Assembly (NCBI GenBank): GCA_032622095.1
Contig: CP136069.1
Location: 38,724,194 to 38,788,193 of the forward strand
DNA: 64,000 nt
DNA from: Siphonodentalium dalli
Taxonomy: Eukaryota; Mollusca; Scaphopoda; Gadilida; Siphonodentaliidae
Direction of reading: 5' to 3'
A program made the position numbers and the translations under genes. Under the pieces are notes generated by a model. The model made no database searches. It saw nothing but the letters and a program-made list of their open reading frames with translations, and was not told the origin of the DNA. This document shows, piece by piece, positions 38,498 to 48,140 of this stretch (the stretch's first letter is position 1; every line of letters starts with the position of its first letter).

Positions 38498-41400
38498 GTA
38501 AGTTTTGCGGAATAAATATCATCTCATGAATCTCTGCTCTGGCTACGCCCATAGAAACCATATTCCACCCGTTCAGAGCATGTGAACATTTTGATATTCT
38601 GAAGAGAACATTATAACAATGAACAAACAACACAAGGAATATTTGTTCCTTAATAATCTATTTCACTGTTTTGAGGGTGATCCCAGCTCCAGATTGCATT
38701 ATTTTTGTGACTTTTGTGAGTCGATATCTCAATAAACGTTGAATTATTTCACGTACACATACTCAGTGGAGGTTGAAACATGTAACACCTTTATAAATCC
38801 TACCATTCTCTCACAGTATAGCTGACAGTTGGTTGGGAACAGATGGTATTGTGTCTACGAGGCCCGATACTACATGTATACTTGATACTTGATTCAGAGA
38901 TCTTGAATCCACTGGTGTCAGTCTCCTCGCTCTCTTATCTTAAGAAATTCTTCCATTGCAGTTTAATTTATTACGGATTGCATAATTAAAGGACGTTGAA
39001 CAATATTTACAATAACCCTCACGTACGCGTGTATTAGCATAGCCGTTTTGAAGAAACAAATCATGGAAACTTTTTATCAGAGAATATTATTTGAGCTTTT
39101 GCTCGCCTCATAAAACGTGCTAAAACATTGTCGTTTAGCAGTCGGTGACTGACCATCAAAACTTCATACTAAATGGGCCCATGGGGTCGATCTAATTACT
39201 TCCGGTATATAGAAAAGGTAAAAAAAAAATGCTAGTTTTAACGATTAGAATTGACCGTCAACCCAGGAACGTGACTGGAGGATCTCCATTGGGGTGGGTT
39301 GTCCACGCTGATATATCCAAGTGCACCACCCCCCCGCTTGAATCAGACCGAAGTTCCAAGCCTTTCAATTTGCCCCCCCCCGCTTGGGTTGAAACTTTCC
39401 AACTAGTGGTGTAACATTTCCAATGGTTGGACATTTTCCCAAGTGACCACAATTTTAGTCAAAAATTTAAATCGACATTTGCGCTAAAAACAACAGATTT
39501 CACACTATATACTAACTAATTGGAGAATCAAACTATATATATTATTACCATTTAAACCTGTATTTTGGTCTGACATTTTCCAACTATCATGACAATCATG
39601 AAATGTCCAACTAATGAGAAATCTAGACAAAGTTAGGGGATAGACATGTGTCCCTCCTGCAGCCTTGTTATATCTGCTTTGATCTTCAAATAGGTATTGT
39701 ATGCTTATTAATTCCAGCCAGCTCGCACTCTGAGCTTCGATGCTTGGACCGGGCTATGTGGGCAGAAAGACGCCATTGACTACACGTGCTTCCGTATGGT
39801 CATAGGACAAGAAGACATAGGCACGACCAGGGCGGCGTTCTATTCCGCGGACACCGATAGAGATGGTGAGTTGGGCAAAATATATCGATTTCGTGGGTTA
39901 TGCAGAGTTGTCTATCGTGGAAACGTAAAACACCAGTAATGCCCTAAATAATCGACTCCTTAAATTATCCATAATTCCGCTGTGGTTAAGGAGTAGATTA
40001 TTTGGGCATTACTGTACGAGAAAACCGTATGTGCATGCCTTTCGAAGCGTACTTTGTTTAGTTCTAAATATAGTTGTTCTTGCTCAGTTTTCCTATCTCA
40101 TTGTTAGTGTATAATTTAAAGGGGCGCTAGGCCTTCGAAGTGTATGGACGAATATATATATGATTTATTCTCACTCCATCAATCAATGGCATAGAAAACA
40201 TGTACAGATAATTATATAATAATACTATAAAGTTATTATACAATGTTGTGTACAGTATGTGTTTTTCTTGTACGAGTCCAAGTTGTGGTGAAAGTCATAT
40301 TGGACGAGACACGCAGTGTCGAGTCCAATACGACTTATCACCACAACCTGGACGAGTGCAAGAAAAACTTATACTGTACACAACATTTTATAATGACATT
40401 TTTATTATCCACCTGTATGTTTATCTAAATTTTGGGAATAAAACTTTTGTGGTTATATTTTGTATTTGTTGACACTTAATTCTCTATAAAAGCGTGTATT
40501 TGATCATCAGAAAGCATTATTTGGAACAGTAAACACGGAAATTTAAAAAAACTCAATGCGGAAGTGAAACGTCTGCTAAATCCACCAGTGTTGCGTGCGC
40601 ATCACAATTTCACCGATTCATTTCGTAATAGTTAATTCGTGACGTCACAGAGTCCCAATAAAAAGTCATATTGCACACTTGGGAGTCCAATATGACATTG
40701 CTGCGTGTGTTGTGTTATTATTCTAATTGTTATTTGCATAGATATGACATATTTATACTTTTTGTGTGGTCATGTTTTCTAATTGTATATATGTTAAATT
40801 TTCGTGATTGTATTTGACATCTCTTCATTATATGGAGGAAAATAAAGATATATATATTTATTTTTGATGTGTTATTGAGATTGTGTCTCTTTAAGTCTTT
40901 CTCCTACACAACAAATAAATTGTGTCAACCGCCTCAAAGTGGATATCTTGGTATTCGATCATTATATTCTTAATTTTGATAATTTGTGTGGGACCCCTAT
41001 AGGCACTCTGTATGAAACGTGCTCTCTCCGAATGAAATGCATGACAAATGAATAAATAATGATTATTCGTCTCCTATTGTTGCATATTGTGCATAAACGG
41101 TCCTTATGTGCGATTCCGTTCCGGCGGCCAACTTCAACTGGTAATGTAAAGTTACCAGTTCTTTAGAAATAACACAAACAACGGTCATCGACACGTACAT
41201 GAAAAAATAGATTGACTTTGTTCTTATTCTCATTATTAATAACTCTCCGTTAATGATATTTCGAAAGTCAAAACCATTTTATTGAAACATTACTGTTACA
41301 GTGGAATTACCGATATTTGTCTAATACCATACCAAACTTAAATCAAAAACTTGACAGCAAGCCTTGAAATAGTGTGTCTATCATTTGAAGAATGAGGTTC

Positions 41401-42624
41401 CCAGAGGGTAAATTTAGTGATGCTACCCCGCATAGCGGGCTAGCATCACCAAATTCACCCTCTGGGAACCTCATTCTGCTGAGGTGTAAGCAGAATGAGG
41501 TCCCCAGAGGGTGAATTTGGTGATGCTAGCCCGCTATGCGGGATAGCATCACTAAATTCACCCTCTGTGCACCTCATTCTGCAAATGACAGACACACTAT
41601 TTCAAGGCTTGATCAAAACTTGATAGTAAACATTATAAAAGGTCAGAGCAATGGAATAATATTATGAAAATTATACTCCGACTAAAATATTTGAACTTAT
41701 TACATAATTAGCGTTGTTTGTTGACAAATCACTGTAACAGTTTTGTTTGCACAATGGTTTCAACACGCGAAATTTCGTTATCGGGGAATTATAAATAATG
41801 AATATATTAAAGAACAAAGTTTATCTATTTCACCATGTTCTTCTTAGTGGTGATGTTTTTACTGTCTTTTATATTTTTTGCACATTTACCCACAGCATTT
41901 TATTAGGTTACTCTGGGATATAACGTGAAACGAAAATGAAAGTCATATATACGCAACGCTAATTCCACGTTTATATTGTACGAATCATTCACTCTATAAC
42001 ATTGAGTTTTTGTTAACCCTATCGTGATGGGAACTGCGCCGGCGCAACATTAAAGACCCTGTGCCAATGGATGCTCCTGTATATGCGAGTCGACCTCGCA
42101 TATATAAGATAATGCATTGGCCTAACAATTTTTTCTAATTTTTTCTTATATTCTTTAACAATTTTTATCATTTTTTCTTACATTCTTTAACAAGTTTTTT
42201 TTTTAAATTCTTTATTCTGGAACAATTATAAAAAATAATATAAAATTTGTTAAGCTAGTTCGTTCTCTTATATATGTGGTCGACTCGCATATAAAGAGAA
42301 TGCATTGGCACAGGCTTTTCCGAAAAAATCAGGTAGCTCCAGTCATTAAAGGGTTAACAATCAGATTTGGTTGAAAATTTCTCATCAGTTAGGAGAAGTT
42401 TGAAGTATCAATTGGAAAAATTCAAAATGAGAGCTAGCAGTCGCAAACTCTAAGTTACACAACCCACAAAATGCCCTCTAACCACGTCCCACCATGGCTA
42501 TAAGACGCCTCTCTCAGAGCCCTTCCAATAATGTTCTAACTATGTTTTCATTTCAGAATTCATCTCCGAAAAAGAATTCAACGAATCGCCATTCCTATCT
42601 CGGGGAGACTTCGAAGATATTTAA
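38360..42624 (+). CDS. Small secreted EF-hand protein, peptide-precursor-like (three coding exons)
   Basis: Exons 38360-38497, 39718-39865 and 42557-42624 join in phases 0 and 1 to 117 residues. Residues 1-22 form a signal peptide (basic start, Leu/Val core, ending near HIQSQ). Next comes GDCGGWWSSCGKR: two cysteines six apart, two tryptophans, then Gly-Lys-Arg, the usual signal for cleavage and amidation; a second dibasic site follows in GLHPLRRELEK. Exon 2 adds two more cysteines and an E-helix; the loop DTDRDEFISEKEF has acidic residues at positions 1, 3, 5 and Glu at 12, a canonical EF-hand with Glu instead of Gly at 6, split by intron 2. The protein ends RGDFEDI. This suggests a secreted calcium-binding protein or a peptide precursor acting through the secretory pathway. 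I do not recognise a named family. Start chosen because an acceptor (38346-38348) lies 11 bases upstream. Confidence 0.75.
38498..39717 (+). other. Intron 1 of the EF-hand gene
   Basis: GTAAGT...TTCCAG. Contains a hAT-like relic at 39266-39660; the rest is unclassified. Confidence 0.7.
39266..39660. mobile_element. Relic of the hAT-like family
   Basis: The left end CAGGAACGTGACTGGAGG matches the terminus at 37155 with few changes, followed by TCTCCATTGGGG and TTTCCAACTA-type motifs. The right terminus is not recognisable, so the copy is truncated or decayed. Confidence 0.6.
39718..39865 (+). CDS. Exon 2 of the EF-hand gene
   Basis: Acceptor ATTAATTCCAG, donor GATG|GTGAGT. Encodes 49 codons plus one base: helix regions with FDAWTGLCG and DYTCFRMVIG, then the helix and first half of the calcium loop (DTDRD). 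No stop in this frame; the other two frames do not match neighbouring exons. Confidence 0.75.
39934..40014. repeat. 81-bp hairpin, dispersed family
   Basis: Arms CAGTAATGCCCTAAATAATC and its near complement ending GGGCATTACTG. A third copy of the arm lies at 63915-63960. Confidence 0.65.
40242..40387. repeat. 146-bp hairpin in intron 2
   Basis: Arms AATGTTGTGTACAGTATGTG / complement ending GTACACAACATT; stem about 63 bp with few mismatches, GC-rich tip GAGACACGCAGTGTC. Would fold into a long stem in the pre-mRNA of the EF-hand gene. Confidence 0.75.
41358..41611. repeat. 254-bp double hairpin (palindrome of palindromes)
   Basis: The outer palindrome runs from CAAGCCTTGAAATAGTGTGT to its complement. 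Each half is itself a hairpin with arms AGAATGAGGT...CCAGAGGGT and tip CCCCGCATAGCGGGC. Flanked by TCAAAAACTTGACAG (41343) and TCAAAACTTGATAG (41613), a possible ~14-15-bp target duplication. A single-hairpin relative is at 53534-53666. Confidence 0.8.
42017..42353. mobile_element. TTAA-flanked (piggyBac-like) MITE, copy 3
   Basis: TTAA at 42013-42016 and 42354-42357; ends CCCTATCGTGATGGGA and CCAGTCATTAAAGGG. It keeps the internal GCATTGGC/TATATGCGAGTCGAC hairpins in decayed form with T-rich TTCTTACATTCTTTAACA spacers. The same insertion is present in copy B of the gene-end duplication, so it predates that duplication. Confidence 0.75.
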
Positions 42625-42633
42625 TTGCATACG
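42557..42633 (+). CDS. Exon 3 of the EF-hand gene (coding to 42624)
   Basis: Acceptor TGTTTTCATTTCAG. Completes the EF-hand loop (EFISEKEF) and ends RGDFEDI then TAA at 42622-42624. A donor ACG|GTGGGTAC follows 9 bases after the stop; the copy at 52672 has ACG|GTGAGTAC in the same place, which supports an intron in the 3' UTR rather than a terminal exon. The stop-to-junction distance is too short to predict nonsense-mediated decay. Confidence 0.7.
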
Positions 42634-42985
42634 GTGGGTACTATCTTTACACATGCACTTGCACTGGCATAATGTTGAGGGTGCCACTCCCCTGTCCCCA
42701 TAGTCCTGAATATCAGTTAACAGAATACTGAATTCCAGTTAAGACACTGTGTGATGAAAGACATAGATTTCACATTTCAATATATACCATCTATTAGAGG
42801 AATCGTTGTGGTTTATTTTCAGTGAATTTTTTTTGCTAAAACCATGTGCCAATGCATTCTTTTATATCTGCGAGTCGACCATAAGTCGCCTCACATATAT
42901 ACAAAAAAACTGGAAGAGATAGACCATCTTTAAAGTAATATGGAACACTCCGCTAGAGGGGGATAAATGTGAATACAATATATAG

Positions 42986-43148
42986 ACAGAACACAACGCG
43001 CATCTTAATCGAGACTCTTTTATCGAATGAGTTGCGGATGGCGCAAGGATATATTTCGCGAGAGCGTAGCTCGAGCGAAATATAACTTTGCGCCGTCCGC
43101 AACGAGTTCGATAAAAGATTCGATATTATGATGCAAGTTGTGTTCTGT
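42986..43148. mobile_element. 163-bp hairpin MITE
   Basis: Ends ACAGAACACAACGCGCATCT and complement GATGCAAGTTGTGTTCTGT; inner stem TTTTATCGAA...GTTGCGGA...GGCGCAA with tip CGCGAGAGCGTAGCTCGAGCG. Absent at the matching position of copy B (54277), where GAATACAAAATAAAGTAGTT is continuous. Confidence 0.75.
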
Positions 43149-43500
43149 ATTTATTCTACACCGTTCAGTCAGATAAGTTCAATCAATGAATGTCACCTTC
43201 ACTGTTATTATAGCTACCTTTATTGTGATTTAAGTCTGATAAATAACCAGTAATTATGGGGGATCACCGGAAGCGAATGATCGACGTAAAGTACGTCATC
43301 TTTCTTGGCGACAACGTCAACAAGAATAGTTCCGGCTTGTATTCCACTAGGGGTATACACTAATATGTATTCAATGGCTGGGATTCCATTGAATACATGT
43401 GACTCACGTCAATGGGTGTGGAATAAAAAGTAGTTACTTTTCATAAATTTCATGTCCCAATTGGCAGCAGGTAACTACAGCGACTACATTCTTATATATG

Positions 43501-43980
43501 AATTATGCAGCGACTACATTATTTTATATAAATCATGCAGACACTACATTCTTATATATAAATAATGCAGCGACTACATTCTTATATATAAATTATGCAG
43601 CGACTACATTCTTATATATAAATTATGCAGCGACTACATTCTTATATATAAATTATGCAGCGTCTACATTCTTATATATAAATAATACAGCGACTACATT
43701 CTTATATATAAATTATGCAGCGAATACATTCTTATATATAAATTATGCAGCGACTACAGTCTTATATATAAATTATGCAGCGACTACATTCTTATATATA
43801 AATTATGCAGCGACTACATTCTTATATATAAATTATGCAGCGAATACATTCTTATATATAAATTATGCAGCGACTACAGTCTTATATATAAATTATGCAG
43901 CGACTACATTCTTATATATAAATTATGCAGCGACTACATTCTTATATATAAATTATGCAGCGACTACATTCTTATATATA
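43501..43980. repeat. 30-bp minisatellite, 16 units, with a 120-bp higher-order period
   Basis: Consensus unit: AATTATGCAGCGACTACATT followed by CTTATATATA. Variants CGAATACATT then CGACTACAGT recur four units apart (43711/43741 and 43831/43861), showing a duplicated 120-bp block. Because 30 is a multiple of three, one frame stays open for 196 codons with a ten-residue period; it begins and ends in non-repeated intron sequence and I do not accept it as a protein. Copy B at 54349-54450 has about three units. Confidence 0.9.
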
Positions 43981-44235
43981 AATTATGCAGCGACTCTTAT
44001 TGGAGGAATCGTTGCTGTGTGTTTATCAGTGAAAATTCGTCCAGAATTGAATAGTAAAATGTTCACATCTAATCTGTGCATAGTTTAAACGTTGTGCTTT
44101 CTGAAATTGTACGATCGGATTGGCTGGAATATGCAGTAATATTAGTTGAATGCTACATGCTTTCAATGCCTGCATGGGGAGTCTCTAATCAGTTTGTTTC
44201 ACTGAAATAATCCCATAGTATGTCTTTAATTCCAG

Positions 44236-44400
44236 TTTACACTCAAAAAGAACCAACGGAAAAGAAAATGGCGAAGTTAGAGAGGCTGCAGCGTTATCTG
44301 GCGAAGTTCACAACGAAATAAAACAAAACTTACTATGTCAGCTGACTATGTCATAACATGTTATTATTAATAAAATGCACAAATTAGATCGATGTCTCAC
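44236..44400 (+). other. Exon 4, probable 3' UTR terminal exon
   Basis: Acceptor CTTTAATTCCAG precedes 44236; AATAAA follows at 44369-44374, so a 3' end near 44390-44400 is expected. A 27-codon frame with a Lys/Leu-rich helix-like character (AKLERLQRYLAKF) runs to TAA at 44319-44321 and is phase-compatible with exon 2, so direct splicing from exon 2 could give another C terminus. Copy B has a one-base deletion in this frame, which favours UTR. Confidence 0.5.
44369..44374 (+). promoter_or_regulatory. Polyadenylation signal AATAAA
   Basis: AATAAA in TTATTATTAATAAAATGCAC, conserved in the duplicate at 54815-54820. Position about 130 bases after the exon 4 acceptor fits a terminal exon. Confidence 0.5.
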
Positions 44401-44404
44401 TTCC

Positions 44405-47107
44405 GGTCCATATATAGGTACGTCACCAGATGGTCTCCGCGGGGGTGTCCAAATTGCAATTCCCGAATGAATCCCCCCCCCCCTTGTATCGGACTGAAAT
44501 TTCCATGCTTGTGAAATGTCACTTGCACCTCCCCCACACACCTTTGGTTGGAATTTTCCAATTGGTATTTCAAGCTTCCCAAGGGATTGAAACTACCAAC
44601 ATTTGTTGACGTTTGGGATAAACAAAACATTTCACAATGAATATTTGTTGGAAAATCAAACTATAAGAAAAATAGCAGCCAAAAGTTTTGATTTGAAATT
44701 TCCGACTTTAGAACATTGTGTCAGTCATAACAATTGAAAATGTTGAAACTTATATACTCAAAATCACCTGCTTGCAGTAGATCCTCCATTGGTTACGCGG
44801 ATGTACAAGTTTAGAAGTAATATATATATTTTTTAGTATACGGTATCTCTAGCATGGTGATTCCCAAAAGCAATGCCGTATATTCACTTCACCGAAATAA
44901 TAAAACAAATTGCAAAAATACCAGTTGCAAACTTGACAAAAGGGATTAATTTCCACGACTGGATCTTCCTGAAATGTTGTGAATACCCTGTGCGAATGCA
45001 TTCTCTTACATATGTTATTCTCCCATAGTAAGCCTCGCATATATAAGATAATGCACTGGCCTAACAATATTTACCTTGAGCGCGTAAGCCAACGCATTCT
45101 ATTTTACATGTGAGGCTCCATATGGAGACTTGTCTATACAAGAGAATGGACTAGCACAGGATCTGTAACGCTGTACCAGCACAGCTCCCGTCATGAAAGG
45201 GTAAATGGCGTATTTTATAATGTGCAGGGGTAGCCTGAGTGGACTTGATGCCCCACCACAGTTCAATTCACACCTACTGCTGGTGCAGCATTACATATCA
45301 TGTGCCATGCATTCCCGTATATATGAGAGAATGCTCTGGCTTAAAAGGTCAAGGTACAAAGTTAGTACTAATGTCGGTTTGAAGGTGTCGGACCGTAACC
45401 CGACGGTCCCATACCGTTTATTCAGTTCTACGGTGAATCACCGTTTTATCGGTGTCATTCGGTGACCCAACTATATGCGCCAGTGACTCCATACAGTATG
45501 ACTAAATCTGACACTGCTTATATTAATTGTTTGTATTCTGTGCAATGAATTTTGCCAGAGATAATTCAATGCAATGCATTCCGGCGGCTTGCATCCAGTA
45601 ATAAATTACGTTCGCAAACCCAGTTACATCTATCACTACCGATTTGTCTTTCGCATCTTGATCCTGATTACCGGTCCATATATAGGTACGTCACCAGATG
45701 GTCTCCGCGGGGTGTCCAAATTGCAATTCCCGAATGAATCCCCCCCCCTTGTATCAGACTGAAATTTCCATGCTTGTGAAATGCCACTTGCACCTCCCCC
45801 ACACACCTTTGGGTTGGAATTTTCCAATTGGTATTTCAAGCTTCCCAAGGGATTGAAACTACCAACATTTGTTGACGTTTGGGATAAACAAAACATTTCA
45901 CAATGAATATTTGTTGGAAAATCAAACTATAAGAAAAATAGCAGCCAAAAGTTTTGATTTGAAATTTGCGACTTTAGAACATTGTGTCAGTCATAACAAT
46001 TGAAAATGTTGAAACTTATATACTCAAAATCACTTGCTTGAAGTCGATCCTCCATTGGTTACGCGGATGTACAAGTTTAGAAGTAATATATATATTTTTT
46101 AGTATACGGTATCTCTAGCATGGTGATTCCCAAAAGCAATGCCGTATATTCACTTCACCGAAATAATAAAACAAATTGCAAAAATACCAGTTGCAAACTT
46201 GACAAAAGGGATTAATTTCCACGACTGGATCTTCCTGAAATGTTGTGAATACCCTGTGCGAATGCATTCTCTTATATATGTTATTCTCCCATAGTAAGCC
46301 TCGCATATATAAGATAATGCACTGGCCTAACAATATTTACCTTGAACGCGTAAGTCAGTGCATTCTATTTTACATGTGAGGCTCCATATGGAGACTTGTC
46401 TATACAAGAGAATGGACTAGCACAGGATATGTAACGCTGTGCAGGCAAGGCTCCCGTCATGAAAGGGTAAATGGCGTATTTTATAATGTGCAGGGGTAGC
46501 CTGAGTGGACTTGATGCCCCACCACAGTTCAATTCACACCTACAGCTGGTGCAGCATTACATATCATGTGCCATGCATTCTCGTATATATGAGAGAATGC
46601 TCTGGCTTAAAAGGTCAAGGTACAAAGTTAGAACATAATGTCGGTTTGAAGGTGTCGGTCCGTAACCCGACGGTCCCATACCGTTTATTCAGTTCTACGG
46701 TGAATCACCGTTTTATCGGTGTCATTCGGTGACCCAATTATATGCGCCAGTGACTCCATACAGTATGACTAAATCTGACACTGCCTATATTAATTGTTTG
46801 TATTCTGTGCAATGAATTTTGCCAGAGATAATTCAATGCAATGCATTGCGGCGGCTTGCATCCAGTAATAAATTACGTTCGCAAACCCAGTTACATCTAT
46901 CACTACCGATTTGTCTTTCGCATCTTGATCCTGATTACCGGTCCATATATAGGTACGTCACCAGATGGTCTCCGCGGGGGTGTCCAAATTGCAATTCCCG
47001 AATGAATCCCCCCCCCCTTGTATCGGACTGAAATTTCCATGCTTGTGAAATGTCACTTGCACCTCCCCCACACACCTTTGGGTTGGAATTTTCCAATTGG
47101 TATTTCA
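44405..47107. repeat. Tandem repeat of a 1267-1268-bp unit, 2.1 copies
   Basis: GGTCCATATATAGGTACGTC recurs at 44405, 45673 and 46940; the third copy stops at about 47107. Each unit contains the hAT-like fragment (TCTCCGCGGGGGTGTCC, TTTCCATGCTTGTGAAATG), GAATGCATTCTCTTA hairpin pieces of the TTAA MITE family ending CCCGTCATGAAAGGGT, and a CCGTTTATTCAGTTCTACGG/ATCACCG inverted motif. Units 1 and 2 look more than 97% alike. Open frames within are shared by copies only through identity. Confidence 0.85.
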
Positions 47108-47540
47108 AAGAGGAATAATCCAATTTATTACATATCTATCAACGTAATTCGCATGATCGCACGAGTTTCCAGGCGTGTGATAATTCTCAGAATCGCACTA
47201 GTGCAATCTGTCGACGGAACTATTTCATTCGGTGTTGTTGGACTGGTTCTCGCCGTTACTATTTTTACTTTTTCAATCACGACAATAAAGAAACAATAAG
47301 CGATCAATCGATGAGATGATTCATTCAAGTAGTTTCATTTCAAGAATATGTTTGTCGAGGTACAGAATTTAATTTAAAACGCATCATTAAAGATGGGTCA
47401 AGGTCATTTGCGGATAGACGGGCTCCCTGTCTTGATTTTTGCGTTAACCCTAAAATGCCGTTAAAACTCAATTAAATTCATGTATAGGAGATGTACGACT
47501 GTGAGTCAACTTACTATGATACGGAGATATGTAATAAAAA
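47108..47540. other. Unclassified tract with a short hydrophobic frame
   Basis: A + strand frame ending at 47299 encodes a basic stretch followed by a hydrophobic segment (FGVVGLVLAVTIF) and a basic end. It begins inside the preceding repeat, lacks its own start context, and has no recognised family, so it is noted but not called a gene. Confidence 0.3.
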
Positions 47541-47702
47541 TAGAACCGCATGAGTGTCTGGATTTTGACGAATTATCGCACTCGATTTGTTGGCGGAACG
47601 CGATACCTCTCGTGCGGGACTGCGTCCCGCACTCGAGGTATCGCTCCGCCAACAAATCTCGTGCGATAATTTCGTCAAAATACAGACACTCATGCGGTTC
47701 TA
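47541..47702. repeat. 162-bp near-perfect hairpin
   Basis: Arms TAGAACCGCATGAGTGTCTG / complement ending CTCATGCGGTTCTA; inner stem TTTGTTGGCGGA and CGATACCTC; GC-rich tip CGTGCGGGACTGCGTCCCGC. It lies immediately at the start of gene-end duplication copy B. Confidence 0.8.
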
Positions 47703-48140
47703 TCTATATACGCAACGCTAATTCCACGTTTATAGTGTAAGACTAACTGAATAATCATTCAATCTATAACATTGAGTTTTAGTTAACCCTTTCATATCGG
47801 GAGTTGCGCTAGTGTAAACACTAAATAGCCTGTGCCAATGCATTCTCTTATATATGCGAGCCGACCATATATAGGTCGCCTCCCATATAATTATAAGAAA
47901 ATGCATTGGCCTAACAATTTTTTCTTGTTTTTTGTTGTCAATTTTTCTTACATTCTTTAACAATTTTTACAATTTTTTATCAATTTTTATTTCATTATAT
48001 AACAATTTTTATCATTTTTTCTTATACTCTTTAACAATTTTATCATATTTTATTATTCTTTTCTTACATTCTTCAACAATTTTATCATTTTCTCTTACAT
48101 TCTTTAAAAAAAATTATCATTATTTCTTACTACTCTAGTA

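Larger units (their letters stand above)
39866..42556 (+). other. Intron 2 of the EF-hand gene
   Basis: GTGAGT...TTTCAG, 2.7 kb. Holds hairpins at 39934-40014, 40242-40387 and 41358-41611, a TTAA MITE at 42017-42353 and an inverted hAT-like end near 42475-42490 (GCCCTCTAACCACGTCCC). About 40390-41340 is AT-rich with nothing recognised except a small inverted repeat (GTCATATTG/CAATATGAC) near 40670. Confidence 0.65.
41938..44560 (+). repeat. Gene-end duplication, copy A (partner 47703-48140 + 52201-54985)
   Basis: Collinear with the downstream copy: ATACGCAACGCTAATTCCAC, the TTAA MITE, exon 3, intron 3 with the 30-bp minisatellite, exon 4, AATAAA and a hAT-like fragment. Similarity by eye is roughly 90%. 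Copy-specific insertions include the hairpin region 42986-43425 here and the long-TIR element in copy B. Confidence 0.8.

Noticed and set aside
43498-44088. 196-codon frame with a ten-residue repeat
   Set aside because: It is the 30-bp minisatellite read in one frame; the unit length keeps it open, and it starts and stops in intron sequence with no codon-level constraint between units.
44238-44321. 27-codon Lys/Leu-rich exon as a separate peptide gene
   Set aside because: No start codon or signal peptide upstream, and the duplicate copy is frameshifted; better explained as 3' UTR.
47932-48138. 68-codon Phe/Tyr/Leu-rich frame
   Set aside because: It is the T-rich ~34-bp minisatellite inside the split MITE.
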